Shown here: positions 21,069 through 29,747 of the stretch, in pieces
How positions within the stretch are numbered: position 1 is the first letter of the stretch
How the letters are laid out: each line of letters starts with the position of its first letter
NCBI GenBank assembly: GCA_017429685.1
Contig: JAFROL010000049.1
Span: 1-55,443 of the forward strand
Direction of reading: 5' to 3'
Source of the DNA: Bacteroidales bacterium
GTDB taxonomy: Bacteria; Bacteroidota; Bacteroidia; Bacteroidales; P3
Length of the DNA stretch: 55,443 bases
Notes under the pieces: generated by a model
The model's database searches: none
Told to the model about the DNA's origin: nothing
Seen by the model: the letters and a program-made list of their open reading frames with translations, nothing else
Position numbers and translations under genes: made by a program

Positions 21069-21908
21069 TTAGAACAGGTAGGGGAGTATGATGACCAAAA
21101 GGCTGACCACAGCGCAGTATATTGCAAACCATATGAGTTTGCCGCGTTTCACGATGTTTATCATCCATTTGCAGGCTATACATCCGACAACAAAGGCTGC
21201 CAGAAATCCGATGACGAGAGGCAGTGTGCCGATGGCTGTTGTTGCTCCTTCGGCAGCAGCGTCGCCGCCAATCAGGTCCTTAAAGTCGAGCAGTGCCTCG
21301 CCAAGGATGGGCGGAATGACCATCAGGAATGAGAACTGGGCCAGCTTTTCCTTCTTGTTGCCCAGTATCAGACCCGTTGCAATGGTGCTTCCCGAGCGGC
21401 TTAGGCCAGGCAGCACGGCACAGGCTTGTGCGATGCCAATGACGAAGGCGTTCCACGGAGTGATGTTCTCTTTCTGGCGCGGCTTGGCGAAATAGCTGAA
21501 GGTCAGCAGCAAGGCCGTCAGCATCAGGCAGCAGCCCACAATGAATAGCGAGTTGCCGAAGATGCTGGCTGACGTCTCGGGGTTGAAAATTGCTTCGACC
21601 TTGTCTTTCAGCAGTATGCCTACTATGCCGATAGGAATCATCGAAATGATAATGTTGAATGCATATTTTGTGCCCTCGTTCCATTTGAATTTGAACAAGT
21701 CTTTGAAAATCCATACAATTTCCTTCCACAGTATGCAGCAGGTGCTGAGCACTGTGGCCACGTGTACGGCAATGTTGAAGGTGAGGTTTGCTTCGCCGTC
21801 AACACCAAACAGGGCCGACCCAATGGTGAGGTGACCACTGCTGCTGACGGGCAAATATTCAGTAAGACCTTGTACTATACCAAGGATAAGAGCTTGAAAC
21901 CAATCCAT
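21069..21908 (-). CDS. uppP: undecaprenyl-diphosphatase UppP/BacA
   Basis: UppP removes a phosphate from undecaprenyl diphosphate so the lipid carrier can be reused for wall and O-antigen synthesis; it also confers bacitracin tolerance. The 279-residue protein is an inner-membrane protein with about seven or eight hydrophobic segments. It has the start [22 protein letters not shown] with the catalytic Glu and Ser, and the second motif [18 protein letters not shown]. Codons touch truB downstream. It belongs to the ftsX - DUF3098 - uppP - truB group, a wall and division set. Confidence 0.96.
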   Translation of the reverse strand: MDWFQALILGIVQGLTEYLPVSSSGHLTIGSALFGVDGEANLTFNIAVHVATVLSTCCILWKEIVWIFKDLFKFKWNEGTKYAFNIIISMIPIGIVGILLKDKVEAIFNPETSASIFGNSLFIVGCCLMLTALLLTFSYFAKPRQKENITPWNAFVIGIAQACAVLPGLSRSGSTIATGLILGNKKEKLAQFSFLMVIPPILGEALLDFKDLIGGDAAAEGATTAIGTLPLVIGFLAAFVVGCIACKWMINIVKRGKLIWFAIYCAVVSLLVIILPYLF

Positions 21909-22076
21909 TGTAAAATTGAAAATTTATGATTGAAAATTGAAATCAGTAGGGGTTGAAATGGGTGTTTTTTATGGGGCAATTGGGACCGCTTTGGCGTTGT
22001 TTGTGAATCGATTTGTACGGAATGCATCGGGATTACTATTGTCCTTCAGCTTCCGTTTACTCCCCCGTAAACTTTA

Positions 22077-22379
22077 TTATTCCTTGTTTTTTGGGCGGAA
22101 CATAATTGCGCAAATCTCGACCACAAGGCCAATGACAATCATCAATGGAGCCACTACCATACGACGGCTGTTGAACATCTCTGTGTTGAAGACATTGGGG
22201 TCGTCGCTGCCACCGCCGCTGAGCAGTATGTAGCCGAGTCCCAGAAGGATTATGCCAACGCCCAACAGTATGTAGTTCATTGGTCCAAAGGCGAAATCCA
22301 ATGCCGACTCTTCGTTTTTTGTGGCTTTAATGTCGTTTGTAACGGGCTTGCTTACAGTATTTTTCTTCTTGTTATCCAT
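22077..22379 (-). CDS. DUF3098 family membrane protein
   Basis: The 100-residue protein has a polar Lys/Asn-rich N-terminus and two membrane segments: residues about 31-54 (FGPMNYILLGVGIILLGLGYILL) region and residues about 74-93. The loop between them holds GGGSDDPNVFN, the family mark. Its function is not known, but it sits between ftsX and uppP throughout Bacteroidota, which points to a role in division or envelope assembly. It starts 45 bp after ftsX. Confidence 0.88.
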   Translation of the reverse strand: MDNKKKNTVSKPVTNDIKATKNEESALDFAFGPMNYILLGVGIILLGLGYILLSGGGSDDPNVFNTEMFNSRRMVVAPLMIVIGLVVEICAIMFRPKNKE

Positions 22380-22424
22380 TTTTCGTTGATAAGTTGATAT
22401 GTTGTCTATTGATATGTTTTACGT

Positions 22425-23312
22425 TTATTCCTCGCTTTTGCTACGTATGTGGCGGTGAACCGAGAAGTATGTGGCTATGAACGAGATGGCGATGCCGACA
22501 AAGTAGATTGCTGCCACCAGTATAGCATAGGCAACGAAGTGGCGTGGATGGAAGATGGCCAGATGGAACTGCTTGTTGAAGATGTAGATGGCTGCAAACA
22601 TCAGCACGGTGGCAAAGGTGGCCCCGAGGAACCCATAAATAATGCTTCGCCACAAGAACGGACGTGTGATGAATCCCATTTTGGCACCCACCATACTCAT
22701 AGTGCGTATCGTGGCACGGTTCGAATTGATAGAGATTCTTATCGTTGTGCTTATCAGTGCCACCGACACAATAAGCAGCAGCACCATAAACACTATCAGC
22801 AGCCACGACAGTTTATAGAAAATCTGGCTCAGGTCGTTGAGCATTGTCTCCTGGTAGGTTATATCGTCCACGCTGGCATACTCGCTAACCTCTTTTTCGA
22901 AACGCTGTCGCATATCGGTGATCTTCGTCGGGTTGTTGCTGGCCTTAAGGGTCACCATCAGGGTCGGATAGAGCGGATTGACGCTGTCGAGCAGAGTCAG
23001 GAAGTCCTCGTCCAGTTCGGCTGAGAAAAGGCGTGCTGCCTCGTCGGCAGAGATATAGTCCACATTCTTGACATATTCCAAAGCAGCCAGCTCGTCGCGC
23101 AGACTCAATGCTTCCTCCTCTGTGGTTTCGGCGTTGAGGTTCACCTGATAGGTTATGCGCTCCTGCATTTCGTGCGTGGCCATATACGAATGATATTCCA
23201 CAAACATCAAAAGACCGAAGACGAACAGTACCAGCATAATGCTGAAAACTGTCGAAGTTCTTCCAGCCCAGAGTTTTATCTTTCCGTGTCGTTGTGTTTT
23301 TGTCCTACTCAT
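22425..23312 (-). CDS. ftsX: cell division protein FtsX
   Basis: FtsX with FtsE forms an ABC-type complex that signals from the divisome to wall hydrolases in the periplasm. The 295-residue protein has an N-terminal membrane segment (residues about 20-40), a periplasmic domain to about 165, and three further membrane segments with the FtsX/MacB-core signature (STTIRISINSNRATIRTMSMVGA). ftsE is not adjacent, as is usual in this phylum. A -7 box stands 7 nt before the ATG. The gene opens the ftsX - DUF3098 - uppP - truB transcript. Confidence 0.95.
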   Translation of the reverse strand: MSRTKTQRHGKIKLWAGRTSTVFSIMLVLFVFGLLMFVEYHSYMATHEMQERITYQVNLNAETTEEEALSLRDELAALEYVKNVDYISADEAARLFSAELDEDFLTLLDSVNPLYPTLMVTLKASNNPTKITDMRQRFEKEVSEYASVDDITYQETMLNDLSQIFYKLSWLLIVFMVLLLIVSVALISTTIRISINSNRATIRTMSMVGAKMGFITRPFLWRSIIYGFLGATFATVLMFAAIYIFNKQFHLAIFHPRHFVAYAILVAAIYFVGIAISFIATYFSVHRHIRSKSEE

Positions 23313-23319
23313 AGCGTTG

Positions 23320-23327
23320 CAAAATTA
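23320..23327 (-). promoter_or_regulatory. -7 promoter box of ftsX, nearly leaderless
   Basis: TAATTTTG on the minus strand is followed by seven bases, CAACGCT, and then the ftsX ATG. A run of A/T precedes it; no good TTTG is seen at -33. Transcription should begin within a few bases of the start codon. Confidence 0.5.
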
Positions 23328-23502
23328 CGTTTTTTTTTTGAAATACCTGGCTTTTGTTTACTATATTTAATTTTTTTATGAAAAACATCATATCTGATAA
23401 GGCGTTATAAGGTATTCCGAACAATGCAAAACCACCCTGCGAATAGCGGTTCACTTTGTGTCGTTTTTTTTCTCTCAGACATTTGTTATTGATGTGAATC
23501 TG

Positions 23503-23536
23503 AAAAAAATCCCGTGCCGGGCGGCGCGGGATTTTT
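23503..23536 (-). terminator. hairpin terminator downstream of dnaN
   Basis: Arms AATCCCGTGC / GCGCGGGATT (with a G-T pair) form a 9-10 bp GC-rich stem around a short loop. On the minus strand the stem is followed by seven T. It also has T on the plus side. It lies between the dnaN stop and the ftsX promoter, in a 316-bp gap that holds nothing else I can name. Confidence 0.85.
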
Positions 23537-23628
23537 CAATAAAAAAGATTGTCTAAGATTGTGTGTATGTTGGGTTATTAAAGCGCTTGCTTGAATTCGC
23601 AGACGGTGCGTCTGTGGACTGGATGAAC

Positions 23629-24771
23629 TTAGTTGGCCAGCATCACGGGCATCACAAGCATCAGGATGTCTTCGGCTTTGGCCTCTTCGCTGTCGTTGAT
23701 GGGGAAGAGGATGCCGGCGCGGCTGGGGTGCGAGAGCTCCATCAGAACCTGCTCGGTGTCGAGGTTGGTTATCATTTCGCTGAGGAACTTGGCATTGAAG
23801 CCGATGTCCATAGGCTCACCGTCATAGCTGCAGGGGATGGTTTCGTGTGCCTTATTCGAAAATTCAAGGTCTTCCGACGAGATTTCGAGTTCGCGCTCCT
23901 TGATGCTGAGGCGTACCTGATGGGTGGACTGGTTGGCAAATAGGCTGACGCGGCGCAAGGTGTTGAGGAATGTCTGGCGGTCGACGGTCAGTTTGTTGGG
24001 ATTGTTCTTTGGTATGGCGGCCTCGTAGTTGGGGTATTTTCCGTCGACGAGACGACATACAATCAAGAAGTTGTCGAAGGTGAAGAAAACGTTGGTGTTG
24101 TTGTAGTCGATGGTGACGTCAAAGTCTTCTTTGTTGCCGTTCAATATATTCTTGACCTGCATAATGGGTTTGCGGGGCAGTATAAAGTTGACGCTTTCGT
24201 CGCTGTGGATGTCGTTGCGGCGGTAGCGTACCAGCTTGTGGGCGTCGGTGGCCACGAAGGTGACATTTTCGGGAGTCATCTCGCAGTAGATGCCCGACAT
24301 CTGCTGGCGCATCTCGTCGGTCGAGGCGGCAAAGGCGGTCTTGTTGATGGCATTGACGAGTACCGAGGCGGGCATCGAGGTCTGGACGGTGTCGCTCATT
24401 TCGGGCATTGCCGGGAACGTGTCGGCATTCTGTCCGGCAAGGCTGTATTTGCCTTCTCCCGAACTGATGTCAATGCTGTAGTTTTCGGCGTTGACGGCGA
24501 AGTTGATGGGTACGTCGTCGAGCGATTTGAGCATATCGATGAGCAGTTTGGCGGGGATGGCGATGCTGTCGATGCCTTCGACGCGGGCGTTTTCCAGTTC
24601 GATTCTGCTCACCATCGTGGTTTCGAGGTCGGTGGCTTTAATGGTAAGGATATTGTCCTCGAGGTGCAGGTGGAAGCACGAAATGATGGGTACGGTGTTG
24701 TTGTTGGAAATGACGCCGCTGAGGGCACTGAGGTGCTTCAGGAATAATTGGCTATTTATTATGAATCTCAT
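23629..24771 (-). CDS. dnaN: DNA polymerase III beta sliding clamp
   Basis: The beta clamp encircles DNA and tethers polymerases and repair proteins. The 380-residue protein has the three clamp domains: the start MRFIINSQLFLKHLSAL, the second-domain ASTDEMRQQMSGIYCEM with ATDAHKLVRYRR, and the C-terminal ending ILMLVMPVMLAN, in which the final hydrophobic residues shape the protein-binding pocket. dnaA and other origin genes are not nearby, so the window need not be at the origin. The promoter region carries a perfect 15-bp inverted repeat. Confidence 0.97.
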   Translation of the reverse strand: MRFIINSQLFLKHLSALSGVISNNNTVPIISCFHLHLEDNILTIKATDLETTMVSRIELENARVEGIDSIAIPAKLLIDMLKSLDDVPINFAVNAENYSIDISSGEGKYSLAGQNADTFPAMPEMSDTVQTSMPASVLVNAINKTAFAASTDEMRQQMSGIYCEMTPENVTFVATDAHKLVRYRRNDIHSDESVNFILPRKPIMQVKNILNGNKEDFDVTIDYNNTNVFFTFDNFLIVCRLVDGKYPNYEAAIPKNNPNKLTVDRQTFLNTLRRVSLFANQSTHQVRLSIKERELEISSEDLEFSNKAHETIPCSYDGEPMDIGFNAKFLSEMITNLDTEQVLMELSHPSRAGILFPINDSEEAKAEDILMLVMPVMLAN

Positions 24772-24808
24772 ATGGTTATATGTTTTATTTCGCTATTGTT
24801 TACTGAAA

Positions 24809-24850
24809 AATTCCGACTGCAAAGTTAAGTCTATTTTTGCAGTCGGAATT
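24809..24850 (-). promoter_or_regulatory. inverted repeat over the dnaN promoter
   Basis: AATTCCGACTGCAAA (24809-24823) is repeated as its exact complement at 24836-24850 with a 12-nt gap. The minus-strand -7 box TAACTTTG (24820-24827) lies across the left arm, about 48 nt before the dnaN ATG. The TPM gene ends 42 bp to the right, and a 14-bp palindrome TCAACAATTGTTGA lies at 24871-24884. It could be an operator or a terminator for the TPM gene; the T run expected for the latter is weak. Confidence 0.6.
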
Positions 24851-24891
24851 CAAAAAATGGCTTTTTTTTATCAACAATTGTTGAAAAGGTG

Positions 24892-25662
24892 CTACCAGCG
24901 TCCGCTGGCGCCGCCGCCGCTGAAGCTGCCTCCGCCAAAGCCTCCAAAGCCGCCTCCCGAGGAGCCTGAGTTCCAGCCGCCGCCGGCCGACGACCAGGTG
25001 CTGGTGGGGCCGTAGCCGCCGAGGTATGCCCCGCCGCTGCCGCCGCTGCCGCTGTTCTTTGTGGCCCAGACTATTACGCCGATGAAGGCTATCAGGCAAA
25101 GGAGTATGAACCAGCTGGGTACCTTGTTGTCTTTTTTGTATTGGTCGAAGTTGTATTCGCCTGCGCATACGGGCAGGATTATGTCGAGAGCGGCATTGAT
25201 GCCGCCCATATAGTCGTTTTCGCGGAAGTGTGGAATCATCTCGTCCTCGATGATGCGCTTGCAGAAGATGTCTGGCAGGGCACCCTCAAGGCCTGTGCCG
25301 ACGGCTATTTCGACCTGTCCGTCGGTATCGTCCTTGGGTTTGACTATTATGATGACGCCATTGGCGAACTCGCCTTGTCCGATGCCCCATTTGTTGCCCA
25401 CATCGAAGGCGAACGAAGAGATGTCGCTACCGCCAAAACCTGGTGTTATCATCACCACGATCTGGTTCGACGTGCTGTCGTTGAAGGCCAGCAGACGCTC
25501 TTCGAGTCCATCGACCTGGCTGCTTTCCAGCAGGCCATAGAAGTCGTAGACAAGGTGGTTCTCCTTGTCGGGAAGCCATCCTGTCTCGTCATATTTGGTC
25601 TGAGCGCCAGCCGAAAGGATGGAGCATATTGATATGACAACGATAAAGAATCTCTTAATCAT
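24892..25662 (-). CDS. TPM domain protein with Gly-rich tail
   Basis: The 256-residue protein has a signal peptide (ending LSAGAQT, about residue 20), a TPM domain over residues about 30-170 (VYDFYGLLESSQVDGLEERL; GNKWGIGQGEFANGVIIIV; GTGLEGALPD), one membrane segment near residue 185-203, and a tail of Gly, Ser and Trp. This is the YgcG plan: the domain faces the periplasm and the Gly-rich tail is cytosolic or surface-exposed. TPM proteins nearly always neighbour LemA, as here, 26 bp downstream of it. The exact role is unknown; links to photosystem repair are from plants only. Confidence 0.9.
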   Translation of the reverse strand: MIKRFFIVVISICSILSAGAQTKYDETGWLPDKENHLVYDFYGLLESSQVDGLEERLLAFNDSTSNQIVVMITPGFGGSDISSFAFDVGNKWGIGQGEFANGVIIIVKPKDDTDGQVEIAVGTGLEGALPDIFCKRIIEDEMIPHFRENDYMGGINAALDIILPVCAGEYNFDQYKKDNKVPSWFILLCLIAFIGVIVWATKNSGSGGSGGAYLGGYGPTSTWSSAGGGWNSGSSGGGFGGFGGGSFSGGGASGRW

Positions 25663-25688
25663 TGCGTTGTTTTATAAAACGTAAACGA

Positions 25689-26273
25689 CTATAGCAGCGC
25701 TTCGGTCGAGGGGGCTTGGTCGGCGCCTTCCGATGCCTGGAAATATCCCATCTTTTCGTGGCCGAACATACCGGCTATGACGCTGTTGGGGAAGCGGCGG
25801 ATGGTCGTGTTATAGTCGCGGACAGCGTCGTTGAAAGCCTTGCGCGACACGTTGATGCGGTTTTCGCAGCCTTCCACCTGAGTTTGGAATTCCTGATAGT
25901 TTTTGGTCGCCGTCAGTTCGGGATAGCGTTCCACGGTGACGTTGATGGCGCGGGTCATTTCCTGTGCCATTTTGTCGTAGGCGGCTTGGAATTTGGCGAT
26001 GTTTTCTTCGCTGAGGTCGTTGGCGTCGAGCTGGGGTGCGTTGTTGCGCGCCTGGATTACTTTTTCGAGTGTCGACGACTCGTAGTTGCCGGCGCCTTTG
26101 ACGATGTTGATGGCCTGCTCTACAAGGTCTTTGCGGCGCTGGTAGTCGGCCTGGACGTTACCCCATTTGCTGGTGGCGTTTTCTTGTTTGGTGATCATTT
26201 TGTTGTTGGCGCTGACAGCCCACAACACTATTATGGCAACGATGCCGAGGAGGATCCAGATTGATTTTTTCAT
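25689..26273 (-). CDS. lemA: LemA family protein
   Basis: The 194-residue protein has a short N-terminal membrane anchor (IWILLGIVAIIVLWAVS) and a long alpha-helical domain with the family phrases VQADYQRRKDLVEQAINIVKG, ERYPELTATKNYQEFQTQVEG and NRINVSRKAFNDAVRDYN. LemA proteins are cell-envelope helical bundles of unclear function; a LemA-TPM pair is common across bacteria. Transcription from the HerA-like gene 77 bp upstream may read in, because the gap holds only the GAAAACGG-type repeat. Confidence 0.93.
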   Translation of the reverse strand: MKKSIWILLGIVAIIVLWAVSANNKMITKQENATSKWGNVQADYQRRKDLVEQAINIVKGAGNYESSTLEKVIQARNNAPQLDANDLSEENIAKFQAAYDKMAQEMTRAINVTVERYPELTATKNYQEFQTQVEGCENRINVSRKAFNDAVRDYNTTIRRFPNSVIAGMFGHEKMGYFQASEGADQAPSTEALL

Positions 26274-26350
26274 TTGCTCTATGTTTTATGTTGATTATTT
26301 TAAATTTTTTTGAGGAATTTGGTTTTCGCTTTCCGTTTTCCGTTTTCCGC

Positions 26351-27937
26351 TTATTTGATGAGGTTTCCGAGGATGTCGCGGGTCAGTTCGCGGGTGATGG
26401 TGCGTGTGGCGGCCGAGGTGCTGTTCTTTACAATGCGCTGGCCTGCCGAGGTTTTGGACTTGGTCTTCTTGCCGCTGATTGCATTGCTGGCTGCGCTGCC
26501 GACTATGGTGCCCAGCGTGGCGGTGACGGCGGTGAGGACAGCTTTGCCCACTTTCGACAGCAGTCCGCCTTTTTTGGACGATGCCGCTTTCGGGCTCTCT
26601 TTTTCCGCCGGTGTCTGCTTGCCGGTGCCGCTTTCTGTCTCCTGCAGGGCGCCCTCGGCCTCGGCAAGGAGCATCTCGTAGGCACTTTCGCGGTCTATCA
26701 TCTGGTCGTATTTGTGACCTATTGTACTGCGGTTCATTATGTCGCGGCGTTCGCTGTCGGTGATGGCGCCAATCTGCGACAGGGGGAAGAGTATTTTGGC
26801 GCGCTGCACGATGCCCGGTGCGCCTTTTTCGTCGAGCAGGCTGACGAGGGCTTCACCGGTTTCGAGTGTGGTGATGGCCTCCTCGGTCTTGAAGGCAGGG
26901 TTGGCGCGGAATGTTTCGGCGGCCACCTTGACGGCCTTCTGGTCGCGCGGTGTGTAGGCGCGCAGGGCGTGCTGCACGCGGTTGCCGAGCTGGCCCAGAA
27001 TGTTGTCGGGAATGTCGGTGGGCAGCTGGCTGATGAAGTAGATGCCAACGCCCTTGCTTCGTATCAGGCGGATGACCTGTTCTATCTTGTCTACCAGGGC
27101 CTTGGAAGTGTCTTCAAAAAGCATATGAGCTTCGTCGAAGAAGAAGACCAGTTTTGGCAGTTCTTGGTCGCCCACTTCGGGCAGGGTGGAGTAGAGTTCC
27201 GAGATAAGCCACAGCAGGAATGTGCTGTAGAGCTTGGGCTGCAGCATCAGGCGGTCGGCGGCGAGGACGCTCATCACACCTTTGCCGCCTTCGGTCTGCA
27301 GCAGGTCGTGGATGTCGAACGAAGGTTCGCCGAAGAACTGGTTGGCGCCCTGGTTTTCAAGCTGCAGCAGCGAACGCTGGATAGCACCCACGGTGGCCGA
27401 CGAGATGTTGCCATACTTGGTGGTGTATTCCTTGGCGTGTTTCGACACGTAGTCGAGCACGGAGCGTAAATCCTTGAGGTCGAGGATGAGGAGCCCCTTT
27501 TCGTCGGCGATGCGGAAGACGATGTTGAGCACGCCGTCCTGCGTCTCGTTGAGGCCCAGCAGGCGCGACAGCAGCTGCGGACCCATCTGCGAGATGGTGG
27601 CGCGGATGGGGTGGCCCTGTTGGCCGAAGACGTCATAGAAGCGCACGGGGCATCCTTCGAACACGGGATTGTCGATGCCGAACTCGCCTTTGCGTTTTTC
27701 TATGAAGCCGCTCATTGCGCCGGCCTTGCTGATGCCGCTGAGGTCGCCTTTCATATCGGCCATAAAGCAGGGCACGCCTGCCTGGCAGAAGGTTTCGGCC
27801 ATCACTTGCAGCGTGACGGTCTTGCCCGTGCCCGTGGCACCGGCTATGAGTCCGTGTCGGTTGGCCATTTTTCCGTTGATCGCGAGGTCGCCCTCGTCGC
27901 AATGGGCTATATAGAGCCCGCGTTCTTTGTCGTACAT
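26351..27937 (-). CDS. HerA-like ATPase, DUF853/YjgR family
   Basis: The 528-residue protein is a cytosolic P-loop ATPase. Walker A is GATGTGKTVTLQ (residues about 33-44), Walker B is KLVFFFDEAHMLFED, and an arginine-finger region GVGIYFISQLPTDIPDNILGQLGNRVQH follows. This is the DUF853 (YjgR) branch of HerA/FtsK-like hexameric motors; the biological substrate is not known. The last 100 residues are Lys/Ala/Ser-rich with a hydrophobic patch near AVTATLGTIVGSAASN. It is divergent from the gene at 28094, with a -7 box TATATTTG at 27999-28006. Repeats of the GGAAAACGG type lie directly after its stop. Confidence 0.9.
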   Translation of the reverse strand: MYDKERGLYIAHCDEGDLAINGKMANRHGLIAGATGTGKTVTLQVMAETFCQAGVPCFMADMKGDLSGISKAGAMSGFIEKRKGEFGIDNPVFEGCPVRFYDVFGQQGHPIRATISQMGPQLLSRLLGLNETQDGVLNIVFRIADEKGLLILDLKDLRSVLDYVSKHAKEYTTKYGNISSATVGAIQRSLLQLENQGANQFFGEPSFDIHDLLQTEGGKGVMSVLAADRLMLQPKLYSTFLLWLISELYSTLPEVGDQELPKLVFFFDEAHMLFEDTSKALVDKIEQVIRLIRSKGVGIYFISQLPTDIPDNILGQLGNRVQHALRAYTPRDQKAVKVAAETFRANPAFKTEEAITTLETGEALVSLLDEKGAPGIVQRAKILFPLSQIGAITDSERRDIMNRSTIGHKYDQMIDRESAYEMLLAEAEGALQETESGTGKQTPAEKESPKAASSKKGGLLSKVGKAVLTAVTATLGTIVGSAASNAISGKKTKSKTSAGQRIVKNSTSAATRTITRELTRDILGNLIK

Positions 27938-28036
27938 AGTTTTAAAAGATTGTTTTATATGTGTCTTTGCCTAATAAATGCACTCTTGTTTGAAAATGCA
28001 AATATACGAATTTATTTTAATTGATATAAAATTTAT

Positions 28037-28067
28037 TTTGCTGTTTCCGGAAAGTTGCGTAATTTTG
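28037..28067 (+). promoter_or_regulatory. consensus Bacteroides promoter for the 28094 gene
   Basis: TTTG (28037-28040), 19 bp, then TAATTTTG (28060-28067) match the Bacteroides consensus exactly. The ATG is 27 nt beyond the -7 box. Confidence 0.75.
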
Positions 28068-28093
28068 CATCGCTAAAAACGTAATTATATACA

Positions 28094-29524
28094 ATGAAAA
28101 AAATCCTATCTTTCACCATTATAGCTTTTTGTATGTCGTTTTGCGCCAAGACGCAGGATGTCGTAAACCTCCGTATGGACTGCCAGCAGATGGGCTTGCG
28201 CGGATATGTGGCCTCGATGGACGAGGATATCCTGCTGCGCAAGGACTATTTCCGCGAGGACTGGCCCCAGCGCAAGTGGTTCGTCAAGGATCTGCGCAAC
28301 GTGCTGCGCGAGGACGATGGCCGCATCGTGACCTTCAACCCCGCCGGGCGCCTGCTCAGCGTCACCTACACCCATCAGGGGCGCCAGGGCAAGACGACCA
28401 GCTGCAGCTATGCCTCGAACGGCCTGCTTTCGTCGTTCGTCGGCGAGGGCTATAAGGTTGAGGCCAAGTACAATGGCAATATGGCCGACATCAACGTCTA
28501 TGCCGAAACCAAGGACTATAAGAGCGTCAACCTGGCCAAGGCCGACCTCAACACGACGCCCTACACCAACACCTATCCCTTCGACCTCAAGTGCCGCCAG
28601 GAACTGGACGACGACGGGCTGGTGCTGAAGTCGAGCTACTACTATGTCGACAGCCTGCCCGCCAAGGTGTGCGAATATAGCTACAATCATAACCACCTGC
28701 TGGTCAGTGAGAAAATAACCGACTACACCTCGGGCGAAAAGGCCGTCAGCACGGTGCAGTACACCTACGACAACCGCGATTTCCTCATCAAGAAGGTGAC
28801 CCACGGCAAGGCCCTCGACGAGACCTGCACCTACGTGAACAACGAGCAGGGTGACTGCATCAAGATGACCGTCGAGCGCCCATACGCCACGATTGTATAT
28901 ACGTTTGAATATGTGTACGATATGATGGATAACTGGACGGTGCGCCTGCAGTACGAGGACGGCATTTTCGACAATGCCGCCCTGCGCACGCTGACCTACC
29001 ACAAGGCCCCGGCCGAGCTGAAGGCCAAAGCCGACAAGAAGGGCGCTGCCAAGCAGGACAAGGCAGTCGACAAGAAAGCCTCGAAAAAATCAGACAAGGC
29101 TGTAGACAAGAAAGTCTCGAAAAAGTCCGACAAAGCCGCAGCAGTCGACAAAAAGGCTGAAAAAGAGCGCAAAGCTGCCGAAAAGAAAGCCGTGAAAGAG
29201 GCCAAGGCCAGCCAAAAGGAGGAGATGAAAGCCCAGCAGGCCCGCGCCAAAGAGGCTGAAAAGAATATGACCAAAGAGCAGCGCAAGGCTGCGCAGGCCG
29301 AGCGCAAGGCTGCCGAAAAGGCCGCCAAAGAGCAGGCTGCTGCTGCCGCAAAGGCTGAAAAAGAACGTGCCGCAATCGAAAAGAAAGCCGAAAAAGAGCG
29401 TTTGGCAGCCCAGAAGAAAGCCGAGAAAGAGCGTGCCGCAGCTTTGAAGAAGGCTGAGAAAGAGCGCGCTGCAGCCGAAAAGGACCGCAAGACCGCAGAG
29501 AAGAAGGCCAAAAAGAAAAGCTGA
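28094..29524 (+). CDS. secreted protein with YD-like strands and long Lys/Ala/Glu helix
   Basis: I do not recognise a named family. The 476-residue protein has a signal peptide (KKILSFTIIAFCMSFCAKT). Residues about 20-300 contain repeated beta-type units such as YTYDNRDFLIKKVTHG and YVYDMMDNWTVRLQYEDG, like the degenerate RHS/YD strands of many secreted Bacteroidota proteins. From about residue 305 to the end the sequence is almost only Lys, Ala, Glu, Gln and Arg in AEKKAEKERAAA-like units, predicted to be a single long helix or coiled coil of about 170 residues. It may bridge the envelope or bind polyanions; that is inference. GC-rich codons differ from the AT-rich flanks. Confidence 0.7.
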   Translation: MKKILSFTIIAFCMSFCAKTQDVVNLRMDCQQMGLRGYVASMDEDILLRKDYFREDWPQRKWFVKDLRNVLREDDGRIVTFNPAGRLLSVTYTHQGRQGKTTSCSYASNGLLSSFVGEGYKVEAKYNGNMADINVYAETKDYKSVNLAKADLNTTPYTNTYPFDLKCRQELDDDGLVLKSSYYYVDSLPAKVCEYSYNHNHLLVSEKITDYTSGEKAVSTVQYTYDNRDFLIKKVTHGKALDETCTYVNNEQGDCIKMTVERPYATIVYTFEYVYDMMDNWTVRLQYEDGIFDNAALRTLTYHKAPAELKAKADKKGAAKQDKAVDKKASKKSDKAVDKKVSKKSDKAAAVDKKAEKERKAAEKKAVKEAKASQKEEMKAQQARAKEAEKNMTKEQRKAAQAERKAAEKAAKEQAAAAAKAEKERAAIEKKAEKERLAAQKKAEKERAAALKKAEKERAAAEKDRKTAEKKAKKKS

Positions 29525-29564
29525 TAGCGGCGTGGTCGCCTGATGCAAATCCCCGCTTTGCGAA

Positions 29565-29745
29565 TTTAAGGGGAGTTAGAGGAAGTTAAGGGAAGCTAAA
29601 GGGAGTTAAAGGGAGTTAAGAGAAGTTAAAGGAAGTTAAAGGAAGTTAAGGGACAATACATTCGGCTGATGCTGGTTTGTATTGTCCCTTAACTCCCCTT
29701 AACTTCTCTTAACTTCCATTAACTTCCCAAAGACTTCCCAAAAAC
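29565..29745. repeat. GGAAGTTAA / TTAACTTCC arrays forming a large hairpin
   Basis: Nine or so GGAAGTTAA-like units run from 29570 to 29650, then the arm GGGACAATACA, a 17-nt loop, TGTATTGTCCC (29678-29688), and complementary TTAACTTCC units up to 29740. The element lies between the convergent ends of the 28094 gene and serS and probably terminates both. A related half-element occurs at 52462-52570. Confidence 0.8.
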
Positions 29746-29747
29746 TT

